The position numbers and the translations under genes were made by a program. Below, piece by piece: positions 49,032 through 60,460 of a DNA stretch of 64,000 nucleotides. Origin of the DNA: Acanthacorydalis orientalis (lineage: Eukaryota; Arthropoda; Insecta; Megaloptera; Corydalidae); NCBI GenBank assembly GCA_034766995.1, contig CM068315.1:46881662-46945661 (forward strand), in the 5' to 3' direction. Under the pieces are notes generated by a model. It saw nothing but the letters and a program-made list of their open reading frames with translations, was not told where the DNA came from and did no database searches. Positions within the stretch are counted from its first letter, which is position 1. Each line of letters begins with the position of its first letter.

Positions 49032-49964
49032 ACTGAGTGACATAAAAAATAAGAAAATTGCCTAAACAATAAAAAATCCAAACACATTAATATAACGACC
49101 AGTCGAATATAATGAGTTTTTAATTTCATATTTAACTTTTCGGACGACAAAATAATCTGCGAAATCAAATTATGAAAATCGAGTGTAATTTCTACGAGGT
49201 CGTACACTTTCAAGCACAGTACCGTATAATGGTAACTTCTGTCTATAAACATTTTAGTGATATCGCATGTGTTTCAATAATTTAATATCAAACTAATATT
49301 AGTATGTAGTTCGCGGAATCGTAAAATTTGCGAGATTCCTAAACCTCTCGTGTCGTCTATGATTTCAAAACTATCGCATCAGAATTGAGTTGAAAATTTC
49401 AATTTCATCAAAATATATTAAATCTAACCAGGATTAGATTCAGTTGAAATAAGAATTTAATACAGTGTGGTCTTTTCGTCACTACTATATATTTTTTTTT
49501 TATGTTTTAGAAGAAACAATTCTTATATTTTGGAAATTTTCTCGTGTTTTATTCATTATTTGAAACTGAACCATTTATTATTTTATAAAAATTTTAAAAA
49601 CATTTTTCAAGATTGGCATTTATATACTGGATATTAATTCGGAAATTAATTATATTTTATTAAAATATGAGACTTCGAATTTCTAATATTTTTTTTTAAA
49701 AAAAAACCAAACAATTGTGCATTTCTAGTTATAAAAAATACTTTAAAAAAATTCAAAATCAAAAATTACAAAAAAAAATTAATAACTTAAGATTAAAGAA
49801 TAATATTTAGAAACAATATATTATTGAAGTATTTTTTTATGAAAGCTCTCAAAAATAAATTAGAAGAGGAACTTTATTTTAATGTTAAAAGCTTCTGTAC
49901 TAGAAATAATTTTTAATCTTGAAATGTCTATCATAACAATGCATATTATTCTATTTTACACACA

Positions 49965-49984
49965 AACTCTCTCTCTCTCTCTCG

Positions 49985-50036
<52 letters not shown>
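49965..50036. repeat. Three-part (CT)n(CA)n(TA)n microsatellite
   Basis: Ends exactly at the TA before the mariner-like fragment at 50037. Confidence 0.95.
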
Positions 50037-50040
<4 letters not shown>

Positions 50041-50205
50041 GGGTACCGGAAAGTTTTTTCCTTTAGATGATACATTGTTGCTCTCGGAAATCGAAGCAAA
50101 TTCAAAATTAGCAATTCAAGAATTGTCTATTAGACTTCAGTTCCACTGGTCAATAATACAAAAACATATGAAAAAAATTGAAAAGATCTGAAGAGAAGGT
50201 GTTTG
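50037..50205 (+). mobile_element. 5' fragment of another mariner-like element
   Basis: Starts TTAGGGGTACCGGAAAGTTT immediately after a (TA)n tract. Then a + frame reads LLSEIEANSKLAIQELSIRL, HWSIIQKHMKKIEKI.REGV, matching the second helix-turn-helix of mariner transposases (ENPxxTxxELA..L, S..T..KHL..IGK..K.GV). The catalytic part and right end are not visible; it stops near another short (TA)n tract at 50208. Confidence 0.6.
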
Positions 50206-50968
50206 TTATATATATATATATAATTAGATATATAATTAGATATTTATAAATGCATTTTATTATATAAATAAAATCATTCTCAATTCCTTCTTTCCTTGTA
50301 ATTGAGTTTTAAAATTGAATCAAATAAATATTTTTGTTGCATATGCATTTTAAAAACAAAATTATCTATTAACATGAAAACTATTTTTGATCTATAATGA
50401 AAATAAAATACCGCGTTTGATATTTTATTCTTCGTATTTTGTATTTCCATAATGCAAACTTCAGCTACTGATACTTGTTTGGTTGTGATACTGTAACGAT
50501 ATAAGTTGATGTTGATTTTAAACTAAAGCTTCGAGCAAGTTGATTATCGATTTATACTCTGTATGAATAAACCTACAGTGCGGTGTTATTGTATGTAAAT
50601 GAAGAGAAATGTTATCGGTTTACACTTTGAGCACCATGATGGTCATCGCTAGACAGAATCAAATCACTTTTGAATATCAAGTCATATATTCCAATGTTCT
50701 TACTATTTTCATTTAACTTTTCACTTTTATGGTATTTAAAGGGAGATTCTTATTACAATAACGAAATATATAATTGGATAACAACTTTTTTTGTAATTTT
50801 TCCACCCGATAAATTATGAAAAAAAATTAATCTTTACAACAATGTAAAGATTACATTTTTACATGGTTGGTACGTAAAAAATGAAATTAATATATTATTT
50901 TCTATTAAAAACAACAAAATAATTATTGGAAATTATTTTATTAAAATAGAAAATTATGTTACAATTCA

Positions 50969-50969
50969 T

Positions 50970-51058
<89 letters not shown>
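50969..51058. repeat. (TA)n(CA)n(TA)n microsatellite at outer edge of inverted duplication
   Basis: TA, then CA, then TA units; ends where homology of the left duplication arm begins. Confidence 0.95.
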
Positions 51059-51059
<1 letters not shown>

Positions 51060-51060
<1 letters not shown>

Positions 51061-52368
51061 GACAATAATAAGATCGAATAAAATAATATAATAAATCAGA
51101 GAAACTATTTTTTTATGAAATAAAATACGAAAATAAATATTCTCTCTCTCCCTCTATATATAAGTTCTCTATATATAAGTTATAAGGGGTGATGTATAAG
51201 TTCATAGCGTTTTTGTAATCCAGGGAACAGTGTTTTGGAAAAAAATCTTTTAGACATATATTTGTCATTTTAACAACATAGTATTGTTTTATTTAATACT
51301 TCTTGAATTTTTCAATCTGAAGGAAGTTTTTGTTAAGGGTTAGCTAAAAAAATTGACTGTTAAGTACAAAAAAAACCGAACATTTCCAACATATTATTTG
51401 TTTGAATTTAATTGAGGAGTTAAGGTATCAGAGGCAGTTAGAACCATTTGTGACGTTCACAGGGAGAACTCTATCGGGAAATGTATGGCGCAAAAATGGT
51501 TTTCTCATTTCAAAGTGGGCCATTTTAACGTGAATAATTCTCCACATTCAGGAAGACCATCTGACTTTGATGAAGATCATTTAAACGCGTCAATTCACGA
51601 TGATCCACCTCAATCAATACTGCGGAGGTTTATTACCAACAACTCCATCGGTTTGAGATTGAAATTCAAGAAAAACGACCTGTAAGACGGTATCAAGTGA
51701 TTCTGCAGCATGATAATGCCTGTCCACATTTTTCTAACATTACAAAAGCGTCTATTCGAAAACTTGGTTGGGTGATTATTCCACATCTGCCCTATTCTCC
51801 TGATTTTGCTCTATCCGATTTTCATTTTTTTCTCTCTATATCCAACAATCTTCGAGTAATCTCTTTTAATAACGACAGTGCTCCTCAAAATTGGCTTAAC
51901 GACTTCTTTACCTCCAAACCGAACCGAATTTTTTCAGATGTGGGACAGAAAAACTGCCAGAACATTGGAAGACAATAGTAAACAATGGAGGAGAACATAT
52001 TATTAATTAGTTTATTTAATTTTATTGTTAAAAACAATAAATTTTAAATTTAATAAAAACTACTAACTTATGCATCGACCTTATATATATATAAATTTCA
52101 AATCATGTTGAACAATTTTCACAAACGGACTAAATATTTCGTTGAAATAATGTCAGTTTCATTTAACTTTTTTGCCTGTTTCTAACATAATATAATATTT
52201 AGTTTCAAATTATCGATACTAAATATCAAAATATTTGATATTAATGACTTATAACAAAACCAATGAATGTATATTTTTTTATTTGCAATTATTTTTTTTA
52301 AATTATGAACTTAATAACAAATACCGAATTTTTATACATCATTAATATATGAAAAATGCATGCATGCA

Positions 52369-52373
<5 letters not shown>
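51060..52373 (+). repeat. Left arm of ~1.3-kb inverted duplication
   Basis: Matches 55222-56547 in inverted orientation over non-transposon DNA on both sides of the mariner. Outer flank: AAGATCGAATAAAATAATAT, CAGAGAAACTATTT, ACGAAAATAAATATTCTCTC. Inner flank: ACAATTTTCACAAACGGAC, CCTGTTTCTAACATAATATA, TATCAAAATATTTGATAT, ending in ATGCATGCATGC and a (TA)n tract. The copies differ at many single bases and small indels. Confidence 0.85.
51185..52082 (+). mobile_element. Family-1 mariner, 898 bp, in left arm of inverted duplication
   Basis: Ends AGGGGTGATGTATAAGTTC and, reversed, AGGTCGATGCATAAGTTAG, flanked by TA. The coding relic: KMAQKWFSHFKVGHFNVNNS-like helix-turn-helix part (51485 on), HSGRPSDFDEDHLNASIHDD, then the family deletion junction, then (from 51697) MILQHDNACPHFSNITKASI, GWVIIPHLPYSPDFALSDFH and NWLNDFFTSKPNRIFSD. 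It keeps the second and third catalytic Asp regions but not the first. Nonfunctional. Confidence 0.85.

Positions 52374-52418
<45 letters not shown>
52363..52418. repeat. (GCAT)n(TA)n microsatellite at inner edge of left arm
   Basis: GCAT repeated, then about 20 TA units; marks the inner limit of arm homology. Confidence 0.95.
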
Positions 52419-52421
<3 letters not shown>

Positions 52422-52440
52422 GTGTGTGTTTTGGTGGGTG

Positions 52441-52609
52441 TTTTTCACCTCCAAACCTTCACCGAATTTCTTCAAACGTGGAACAGAAAAACTGCCAGAA
52501 CATTAGGAGACAATAGTAAATAATGGAGGAGAACATATTATTGATTAATTTATTTTTATTGTTAAAAAAAATAAATTTTAAATTTAATAAACTACTAACT
52601 TATGCATCG

Positions 52610-52613
<4 letters not shown>
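52441..52613 (+). mobile_element. Solo 3' end of family-1 mariner
   Basis: Matches the last ~170 bp of the 51185 element: ACCTCCAAACCTTCACCG, AGAAAAACTGCCAGAACAT, AATAATGGAGGAGAACATA, and the right end CTTATGCATCGACCT before TA 52614-52615. The 5' part is missing and replaced by a (TA)n/GT-rich tract. Its 3' flank (about 52650-52745) resembles the flank of the 8501 copy at 9452-9550. Confidence 0.75.
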
Positions 52614-52652
<39 letters not shown>

Positions 52653-52859
52653 TTTATACGATTTTGTCGAAAGTGTGATTTTCTGAAATCTTTTTACTTA
52701 CATTTGAAATTGCTGAAAAGAGAGAGAATGTTTTACATTTGAAACAACACATCGTATTAATTACGATTACTACATTTCATTTCCCTGTTTGCTTTCGGCA
52801 CACGGACATCTGTTTCCTTCCACCTCTCATCGATTTCACATCTCATAAAATATTGTTTT

Positions 52860-53350
52860 AATAAAACGTGTGTACTGTTCTCGTCTAATTATCGCAATGT
52901 TTGAAATGTAAAATCGTCCAATCATCTTCGTGTGTATACATGTTATCTCGTTTGATTATCCTGCATGCGCATAGTCATGGACGCAACTAACTCGACGTGC
53001 TTGTAATGCGTGACAACCGAAGACAGTCTTGTTGCGACCACTGTGTATTGCAGACGCGTCTGTCTACACGTAAAGCAGCTTGCTGTCTTTGCGATCTTTT
53101 ACAAAGTTTCTGTACTCTCTGTATTACGTCTCTCTATCGCTGTTCTTATTTTGATTGTTTATCGTTGTCGAAGTAAAACGCCGTTCAATGTGTTTCCATC
53201 ATCACTTTCTAACTAATTCTCTTCCAATTGAATATATACTGTTCCTTTGTTAACACTGATCGAGACTGTCGTGATTATTTGAATTTTTAAATTCGAACGA
53301 AACTGTGTGAATTTCATTACTCCTTCACATTTTGCACTCATTGAAAGGTA
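52860..53350 (+). other. GC-richer complex segment: possible untranslated first exon/promoter
   Basis: Unlike its surroundings it has many CpGs and little simple repeat (for example CATGCGCATAGTCATGG, GCAGACGCGTCTGTC) and ends in a GAAAG|GTATTG donor-like site at 53347. The open frame 53010-53216 has no recognisable motif. It lies in the spacer of the inverted duplication. No downstream coding exon was found in the window. Confidence 0.3.
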
Positions 53351-54052
53351 TTGTGAGTTTTTCTTATACATTTGATGTCGTATCTAGAATAAATGTAAGT
53401 TTTTTTTTTGTTATATAACATTAAATTATTATTTATATTTATGCTTTCGTTATCAATTAATGTGAATATTCTATCCAACTACACTATATATATATATATA
53501 ATGCATTGAAAATTTCATGTGTTAAAAATAGAAACTATTACACAATTCCTATATTGAATAATACATTTTAGATTGTTGCAATGGTATTAAAAATGAAAAT
53601 AAAATATATTACTTAAACTGTACATCATAAAAAAGATTAATTAAAAATTATAAAATTCATCGTGAATTGATAACAAAATAAATATTTGAACGAAATCAGT
53701 ATCAAAATTACATTTTAGATAGATGTGTTTCAATAGGCTATAAAATTCGTAATATCGATTCTTTTAACAAGGCTTCTAAACTTCATACTTTATTGATTTG
53801 AAGCGTTCATTGACCGTTTTTCTTTGAAACCTGATTTCTTGATAAAAGATTATATTTCGTAATCCGTTGATCGCTAATTCAAGATTGAAATTATATATAT
53901 ATAATATATATATATATACATTATATATTATATATATATATATATGTAATATATATATAAAGAGTTAAATTTTAATATTGATGTTAGTTTCTAATTTATG
54001 TGCAACATGTTGTGTTATGAAAAAATATTTTGGTCTTATTTATGTGTACATT

Positions 54053-54094
<42 letters not shown>

Positions 54095-54458
54095 TATAAG
54101 AAAAAAATGAATGATTAATTTATGAATACACACTTTTAACGACAATATGAATACAACTTTATTTTGATACATTTCATGTTAGTTGTTTATTGCAATTTAA
54201 ATTAATTTTTGTACTGATTAAGATTTATGTTTGTGTAAGTTTAAAATAATTTGATAGTATTAACTAATAAACATGAGTACATTTAAATGTTTTGTATAGT
54301 ATTTGGTAATGTATTGCGTAAAATAAAATATTGAAACTTTTAATAATATTCAACTATTAACAAAAATTAAATAAATGCCGAATTCATGAAAAAAGGAAAG
54401 TAAAAAAAAACATAATGAAAAATATTTTTAATAAGAATATTAATTTGTTTATATATAT

Positions 54459-54523
54459 AATGTATGTATATATATATATATATATATAATGTATGTCTAT
54501 ATATATATAATGTATGTCTATAT

Positions 54524-54565
<42 letters not shown>

Positions 54566-54672
54566 GTATGTATATATATATATATATAATGTATGTATAT
54601 ATATATATATATAATGTGTAATATATATAATGTATGTATATATATATATATAATGTATGTATATATATAATG

Positions 54673-54706
<34 letters not shown>
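54459..54706. repeat. Minisatellite of TAATGTATGT units within (TA)n
   Basis: About nine TAATGTATGT (or TAATGTATGTC) cores spaced by (TA)n of varying length over 250 bp. It lies in the spacer of the inverted duplication. A shorter relative, AATGTATGTG in (TA)n, is at about 25820-25905. Confidence 0.85.
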
Positions 54707-54711
<5 letters not shown>

Positions 54712-55182
54712 GTATCACATAAACATCGAAAAAAACTATTGTTTTTTTATTAATGTAGAAAATAAAAACATGTCTGTTTTTGAACCAGAAAAAGTTTCAT
54801 TTCATCCGTCGAATGTTGTATAAAATAAATAGTATTTTTTTAAAAAAATCAGATTGTTCTTGTTGATTGAATATTCCATGTAGAGTTTTAAAATCATATA
54901 CAAAAAATGGTATCTCATATACAACTAATCTCGAAATATCCAATTCTGTTTTATTTATTTGAAGTAAACATGGCCATAAAATATATTCAATTGAATAATA
55001 TTTTCTAGGTGAACGTTTTTTATAATTTTCAGAACAAATACTTCATAGAAACAATTCAAAAATGAAAATTTAATAAAATGCAATTATGTTTTAAGTTATC
55101 GATAATATAACATATAGTTTCCATTGAAATTTTATATGAATATTCATTAGAAATATAAGATAACAATTTTTTTTGTTTCCCC

Positions 55183-55221
<39 letters not shown>

Positions 55222-55225
<4 letters not shown>

Positions 55226-55495
55226 TGCATTTTTTCATATGTTAATGATATATAAAAATTCGGCATTTGTTATTATTAAGTTCATAATTAAAAAAAATAA
55301 TTGTGAATAAAAAAATATACATTTATTAGTTTTGTTATAAACCATTAACATCAAATATTTTGATATTTTATATCAATAATTTGAAACTAAATATTATATT
55401 ATGTTAGGAACAGGCAAAAAAGTTAAATGAAACTGACATTATTACAACGAAATATTTAATCCGTTTGTGAAAATTGTTCAACATGATTTGAAATT

Positions 55496-55537
<42 letters not shown>

Positions 55538-56433
55538 ATGCATAAGTTGGTAGTTTTTATTAAATTTAAAATTTATTTTTTTCTAAACAAACAAAATAAA
55601 TAATCAATAATATCTGCTCCTCCATTGTTTACTATTATCTCCCAATGTTCTGGAAGTTTTTCTGTCCCACGTCTGAAGAAATTCGGTGAAGGTTTGAAGG
55701 TGAAGAAGTCGTTAAGCCAATTTAGAGGAGCAGTATCGTTATTAAAATAGATTACTCGAAGATTGTTGGATATAGAGAGAAAAAGATGAAAATTGGATGA
55801 AGTAAAATCAGGAGAATAGGGCGGATGCGGAATAACCGCCCAACCAATCTCTTGAATAGCCCTTTTTGTAATGTTAGCAGAATGTCGACAGGTATTATCA
55901 TGCTACAAAATCACTTGATGCCATCTTACAGGTCGCTTTTCTTGAATTTTGGCCTCAAGGTGATGGCGTTATTGGCAATAACCCTCAACAGTATTGATTA
56001 ACATGAATCATTGTGAATTGAAGCGTTTAAACGGTCATCATCGAAGCCGGATGTTCTTCCTGAACGTGGGGATTCATTCATGTCAAAATGACCCCCTTTG
56101 AAATGAGAAAACCATTTTTGCGCCATACATTTCCCGATGGCGTTCTCACTTTAAACGTCACAAATGGTTCTAGCTGCCTTTGATGCTTTTACTACTCGAT
56201 TAAACTGAAACGGAAGGATTTGTCGGAAATGTTTATTTTTTTCTGTACTTGACACTCCATTTTTCTTAGCCAGTCCTCGACGCAAACTTTCTACAAATTG
56301 AAAAAAGTATTCAAGAAGTATTAAATAATACTATGATATTATAATGATATTAACATATGTCAAACAGATTTCTTTCCAAAGCATTGTTCCTTTGGAAAAC
56401 AAGAACGCTACGAACTTATTCATCGACCAATAA

Positions 56434-56468
<35 letters not shown>

Positions 56469-56547
56469 ATATTTATTTTCGTATTTTATTTTATAAATAG
56501 TTTCTCTGACTTATTATATCATTTTATTCGATCTTATTCTTGTCCGA
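55222..56547 (-). repeat. Right arm of ~1.3-kb inverted duplication
   Basis: Reverse partner of 51060-52373. Inner flank on the + strand: ATGCATGCATTTTTTCATAT, TCGGCATTTGTTATTATTAA, CAGGCAAAAAAGTTAAATGA, TCCGTTTGTGAAAATTGTTC. Outer flank: GAGAGAATATTTATTTTCG, AAATAGTTTCTCTGAC, TTTTATTCGATCTTATTCTT. The arms are separated by about 2.85 kb. Confidence 0.85.
55533..56430 (-). mobile_element. Family-1 mariner, 898 bp, in right arm of inverted duplication
   Basis: Begins TGTTGATGCATAAGTTGG after TA 55531-55532 and ends CTTATTCATCGACCAA before TA 56431-56432. It has the same length as the 51185 copy and the same internal deletion. Minus-strand pieces include a DNTCRHSANITKRAIQ segment and PPYSPDFTSSNFHLF, where the third Asp is changed to Asn. 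Its flanks match those of the 51185 copy in reverse, so the two are duplicates of one insertion. Confidence 0.85.
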
Positions 56548-57282
56548 TTCTTAAAAAAGCAGATTCTTAATAATATATTTATAATTGAAAAAGATTTCAA
56601 TTTTTTTGTATGTAACTGTATCCTTCCCACAACAATTCATATTTTGTCAGTTTTTTCATCTAAATTTTATATCTGCTCATTACATTTTCCATATTAACAA
56701 CTGTATATAATTTCTTTTTATTCATAAAAATAAACATCAGTTATATTTTATTTTTTCGTTCGAAGAATCATATGAATTTGTTTTTATGGATCAGCTGTGA
56801 ATTCAAAATATGGCACTTGGAATATATGCTAGATTTTCGTTGTTGATTAGAAATATTATTTTTTTTTAGAAAAATTCATTTTTAAATATTTGTACAACAA
56901 TACATTGTTTAAGTAATTAAATTACAAAAAAAAACGCAATTTACATCCATTTATTATTGTATAAATGATTATAAAAATATATATTTACTTTTCTGAAAAA
57001 AAATAAAAAGTCAACAATTTAAGCAATTTAATTTTTATCAATATAAGATTTTTTTTTATTATAAAATTAATTTTAGGAAAATCAATAAACAAGCCGTAAA
57101 TACTAGTAATATGATATACAAATGAATATTTGCACTATAGTTATTTAAATTTTTCTTATAGAATTCATTAAATTTTTTGAAGATATTTTTTTGCAGAAAA
57201 ATCATCTGATTTAAACATATCAGAGAATTTATGTATAATTTATGAACGGACCCGTTACAAAACAATATTTCTTAAGTAAATA

Positions 57283-57284
57283 TA

Positions 57285-57331
<47 letters not shown>
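57283..57331. repeat. (TA)n microsatellite
   Basis: About 22 TA units with a TTTA interruption. Confidence 0.95.
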
Positions 57332-58255
57332 TTTTAAATATTTAAATTTGACATACGAAAAAATCTGTTTTGAATATCGGTTCCATATTTATTGCAGAAC
57401 ATTTTGTTTCCAATATATTTTTATCAGTTTATATTGTTTTTATATTAAGAAAAAATCAATAATACAATATAGATAAAAACTAATGTTAGTATTTGTGTGT
57501 ATATATATATATATATATATGAAGAAAATCTATTATAGGCGTAAGTATACTTCCAAATCGGTCACCAAATAAATTATTCATACTTTCGAGTGCTGAACAT
57601 TGTTACAAGAGTAGAAAATCCCAATCTATGTTCCATAGAAAAATATTTAGGTGTAACTGAGGGAATGCCGCATTAATTTTTATGAATTCTGTCTGATTCG
57701 AATATTTTATTTAGGGTTGATATCTTATTTTATCGAAGTTTCTATTCCCGAGTTCAATTAATGAGCGACTTATTTTTTTTAATTCAGAATATTATTTTAT
57801 AAGAATTGTACCGAAACATCCTTATTCAGACCAGATAAGACGCGTAATGCTTCAGCTAGTTTCAAATCTCGCTAAAAGCATCGTAGAAATTCTAATTAAA
57901 TTGAAACCGTTGAGGCGTTGATTCAAAATCACCTTTTAACAGTACGTTTCGGGTCGAAATGCGTAATAATGTTGTAGCCTTATCAACCCTCACTGGCTTA
58001 AAGTGATCAGTTTTACATCAGATATGGTTGCGTATGAAGTTCGTGTTTATATAATAAAACTATAAAATGACTATAACGTATGTTTCAACTTGAGATGTAA
58101 TCTGTTAGAGCAACAAGTTATATTCAATCTATTTTGATATTATAAATTACATAAGACATAGATTCATTTACATGAAATGACTATAAACGGTCACAATTTA
58201 TCACACAAATATTCAAAAAGTGATGATATATCCAATAGTTTTTTTTTTTATCACT

Positions 58256-58258
<3 letters not shown>

Positions 58259-58306
<48 letters not shown>

Positions 58307-58434
58307 ATATTAATAAGAACACAAACGTATGCCTTGTTATTAAGGAAATTGTGAAAGTATTTGTAATGTTTGGAAAATTCTTATAAAAAAAACACACACA
58401 GAGGAAGTATATATATATATATATATATATACGA

Positions 58435-58467
<33 letters not shown>
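58259..58467. repeat. Two (TA)n arrays with unique spacer
   Basis: Arrays at 58259-58302 and 58408-58467; the latter is split by ACGAG. Confidence 0.95.
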
Positions 58468-58470
<3 letters not shown>

Positions 58471-58634
58471 GGTTTGAAACTTTTTTACTCATAAATACTA
58501 GAATTTTTGAAAAGAAACAATAAAAACAAAGAAAATTATATTGAACGAAAAAGAAACAACATTCAGAAATAAGTGTTTTATTTGAATCGTCAATCGATTT
58601 AAAATAGTAATGTATTTACTTTTTTTTTTAATTT

Positions 58635-58663
58635 CTTATCGATGGACTTGTTCCATCGATAAG
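58635..58663. repeat. Perfect 12-bp-stem hairpin
   Basis: CTTATCGATGGA, a 5-base loop CTTGT, then TCCATCGATAAG. It is preceded by a T-run. No gene lies nearby that it could terminate. Confidence 0.6.
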
Positions 58664-59883
58664 ACATGTTTTCATCAATAAGACAGATCATGTTTGACGA
58701 TTAAAATAATAATAAAAGTTGATTCTAATTCAAAATTGTAATTTTTTGAGCTATAATGACTCCAGTATAATGAAACGTTTGATGTGTTTTTTTTATTTGC
58801 TTCTGGAATGTTTAGAATTTTTAAAAGAAAAATGATTTAATTGCTTTAATCTCAACTACTACAGATTGAAGACAGCACATATACTTTTTAAGTCGGTTTT
58901 TGAAAATGTTTCCGACACCATGAACCTGACAAAAAAAATAAAATTTGTATTACATCAAAATAATTAAGTAGTTAAGTTAGTTTCTACTAGTTTTATTATC
59001 ATTAGCTTGGTCAAATTGCACTTTAAAAGTCTCACGGCTAAGGTGGTGCCAAACACTCTATTATTCTCTTAGCAATCCATTTTAAATTTTTTTATTTTTA
59101 TTTTACTTTTATTTTTTTTATTTTTATATATTTTTTTAATACTACAAGTACAGTACATTGTGAATGCAATGGAAATATGTATTCAATTATTTTAATTCGT
59201 ATATATATATATTTACACATATTAATGTGTGTATGTACATGCTAATTTTTATTTTGTAGACAATTCATATACTTATATTAACTGACTCGTTTATTGAATA
59301 ATTTAAGGAATATATATTAAAACGATTTCACATAGGACTTTTTTCTCTCACATCAAACAGTTTGATTATTGATGATTTTCATTGTTGCGTAATGAGCAAT
59401 TCCATATCGATTCCATCATTAGTCAAAAAAAGCCAATAATCGGTAATTGAAAATATTTGTTTTTAAATAAATATGGTTTACAGGCGAGTAGAAAATAAAT
59501 ATGTGAAAGTGAATTCAGTCATAGTACCAAAACTGAATTTTCAATCTTACATAGATTTTTCCGTACCATTGAAATATGTATAATCCAGAACCAAAACGAT
59601 CAATAATCAATTATTGAAAAAAAATGTGATTTATGGGGTAGTGAATACTCGTTCGTGAAAGTGGATTCAGAACTGTGCTAAAAAGTATAATTGTGATATT
59701 CGAACACGTTAATTAAAGCAGATGTTATTGAAAAAAATAATTTTTCTTAATTATAATTTGTATTTTTTATAAATTAACTCTCTTCGCCCTGCAAACCGAA
59801 AAAAAATTCACTGAAATATTGATAATTTTTAATTCCTACTAATGTGCATCTCGATTGCGATACCATTATATTCAGTTATAATC

Positions 59884-59885
<2 letters not shown>

Positions 59886-59943
<58 letters not shown>
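59886..59943. repeat. (TA)n microsatellite at mariner edge
   Basis: TA array that runs to the TA target of the 59944 mariner. Confidence 0.95.
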
Positions 59944-60458
59944 CTAGGTGTATAAATTAATTCAATGTTTTTTCTGTAGAAAATAAACGTTTACGGAAAA
60001 ATGAAATACATTTCATCCCTCAAAATATCCTCCATTATTTTATATAACTTTGTTTTATCTGTTGGGTAACTGATGAAATCCTTGTTGAAAAAATATCTGC
60101 TTTGTGTCGATGAAGTCATAATGCATTTTCGTGCCTCTTCCATTTTTTTTGCATTTGTTCTTGTTTTATGTGTCAGCACTTTCTCCCACAGCTGAACATA
60201 TCATCATATCATCCTTGAGGCTTCGTTATTTTTTTCAACTGAAATGCGAAAAGTATGCAATGCCTAATATACTACTTTTCAGATGCTGTCATGTTCATTA
60301 CTGTTTTGTGAGGTTATGCCAACTTTTTGGCGAAGATATATAGTATTTTTAAATGTTAAGGTTGACACTACAAACTCCTATGACGAGAAAATATTTTAAT
60401 TTAGAATACAGCTATGATTGATTCAATTTAAAGACACAGAATTCATTTTTACATCTAA
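59944..60458 (-). mobile_element. Mariner-derived element (family 3), 515 bp
   Basis: Sister of 12597-13095. Starts CTAGGTGTATAAATTAATTC after TA 59942-59943 and ends with the inverted form (TTTTTACATCTAA) before TA 60459-60460. A minus-strand piece near 59991-60179 contains FFNKDFISYPTDKTKLYKIM, the degenerate equivalent of the transposase C-terminus. It begins directly after a long (TA)n tract. Confidence 0.75.
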
Positions 60459-60460
60459 TA

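Larger units (their letters stand above)
56548..59885. other. No gene seen
   Basis: AT-rich DNA with microsatellites at 57283, 57501, 58259-58467 and a hairpin at 58635. The stretch 57830-58040 is more complex (AAGACGCGTAATGCTTCAGC) but not coding in any frame. Confidence 0.55.
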
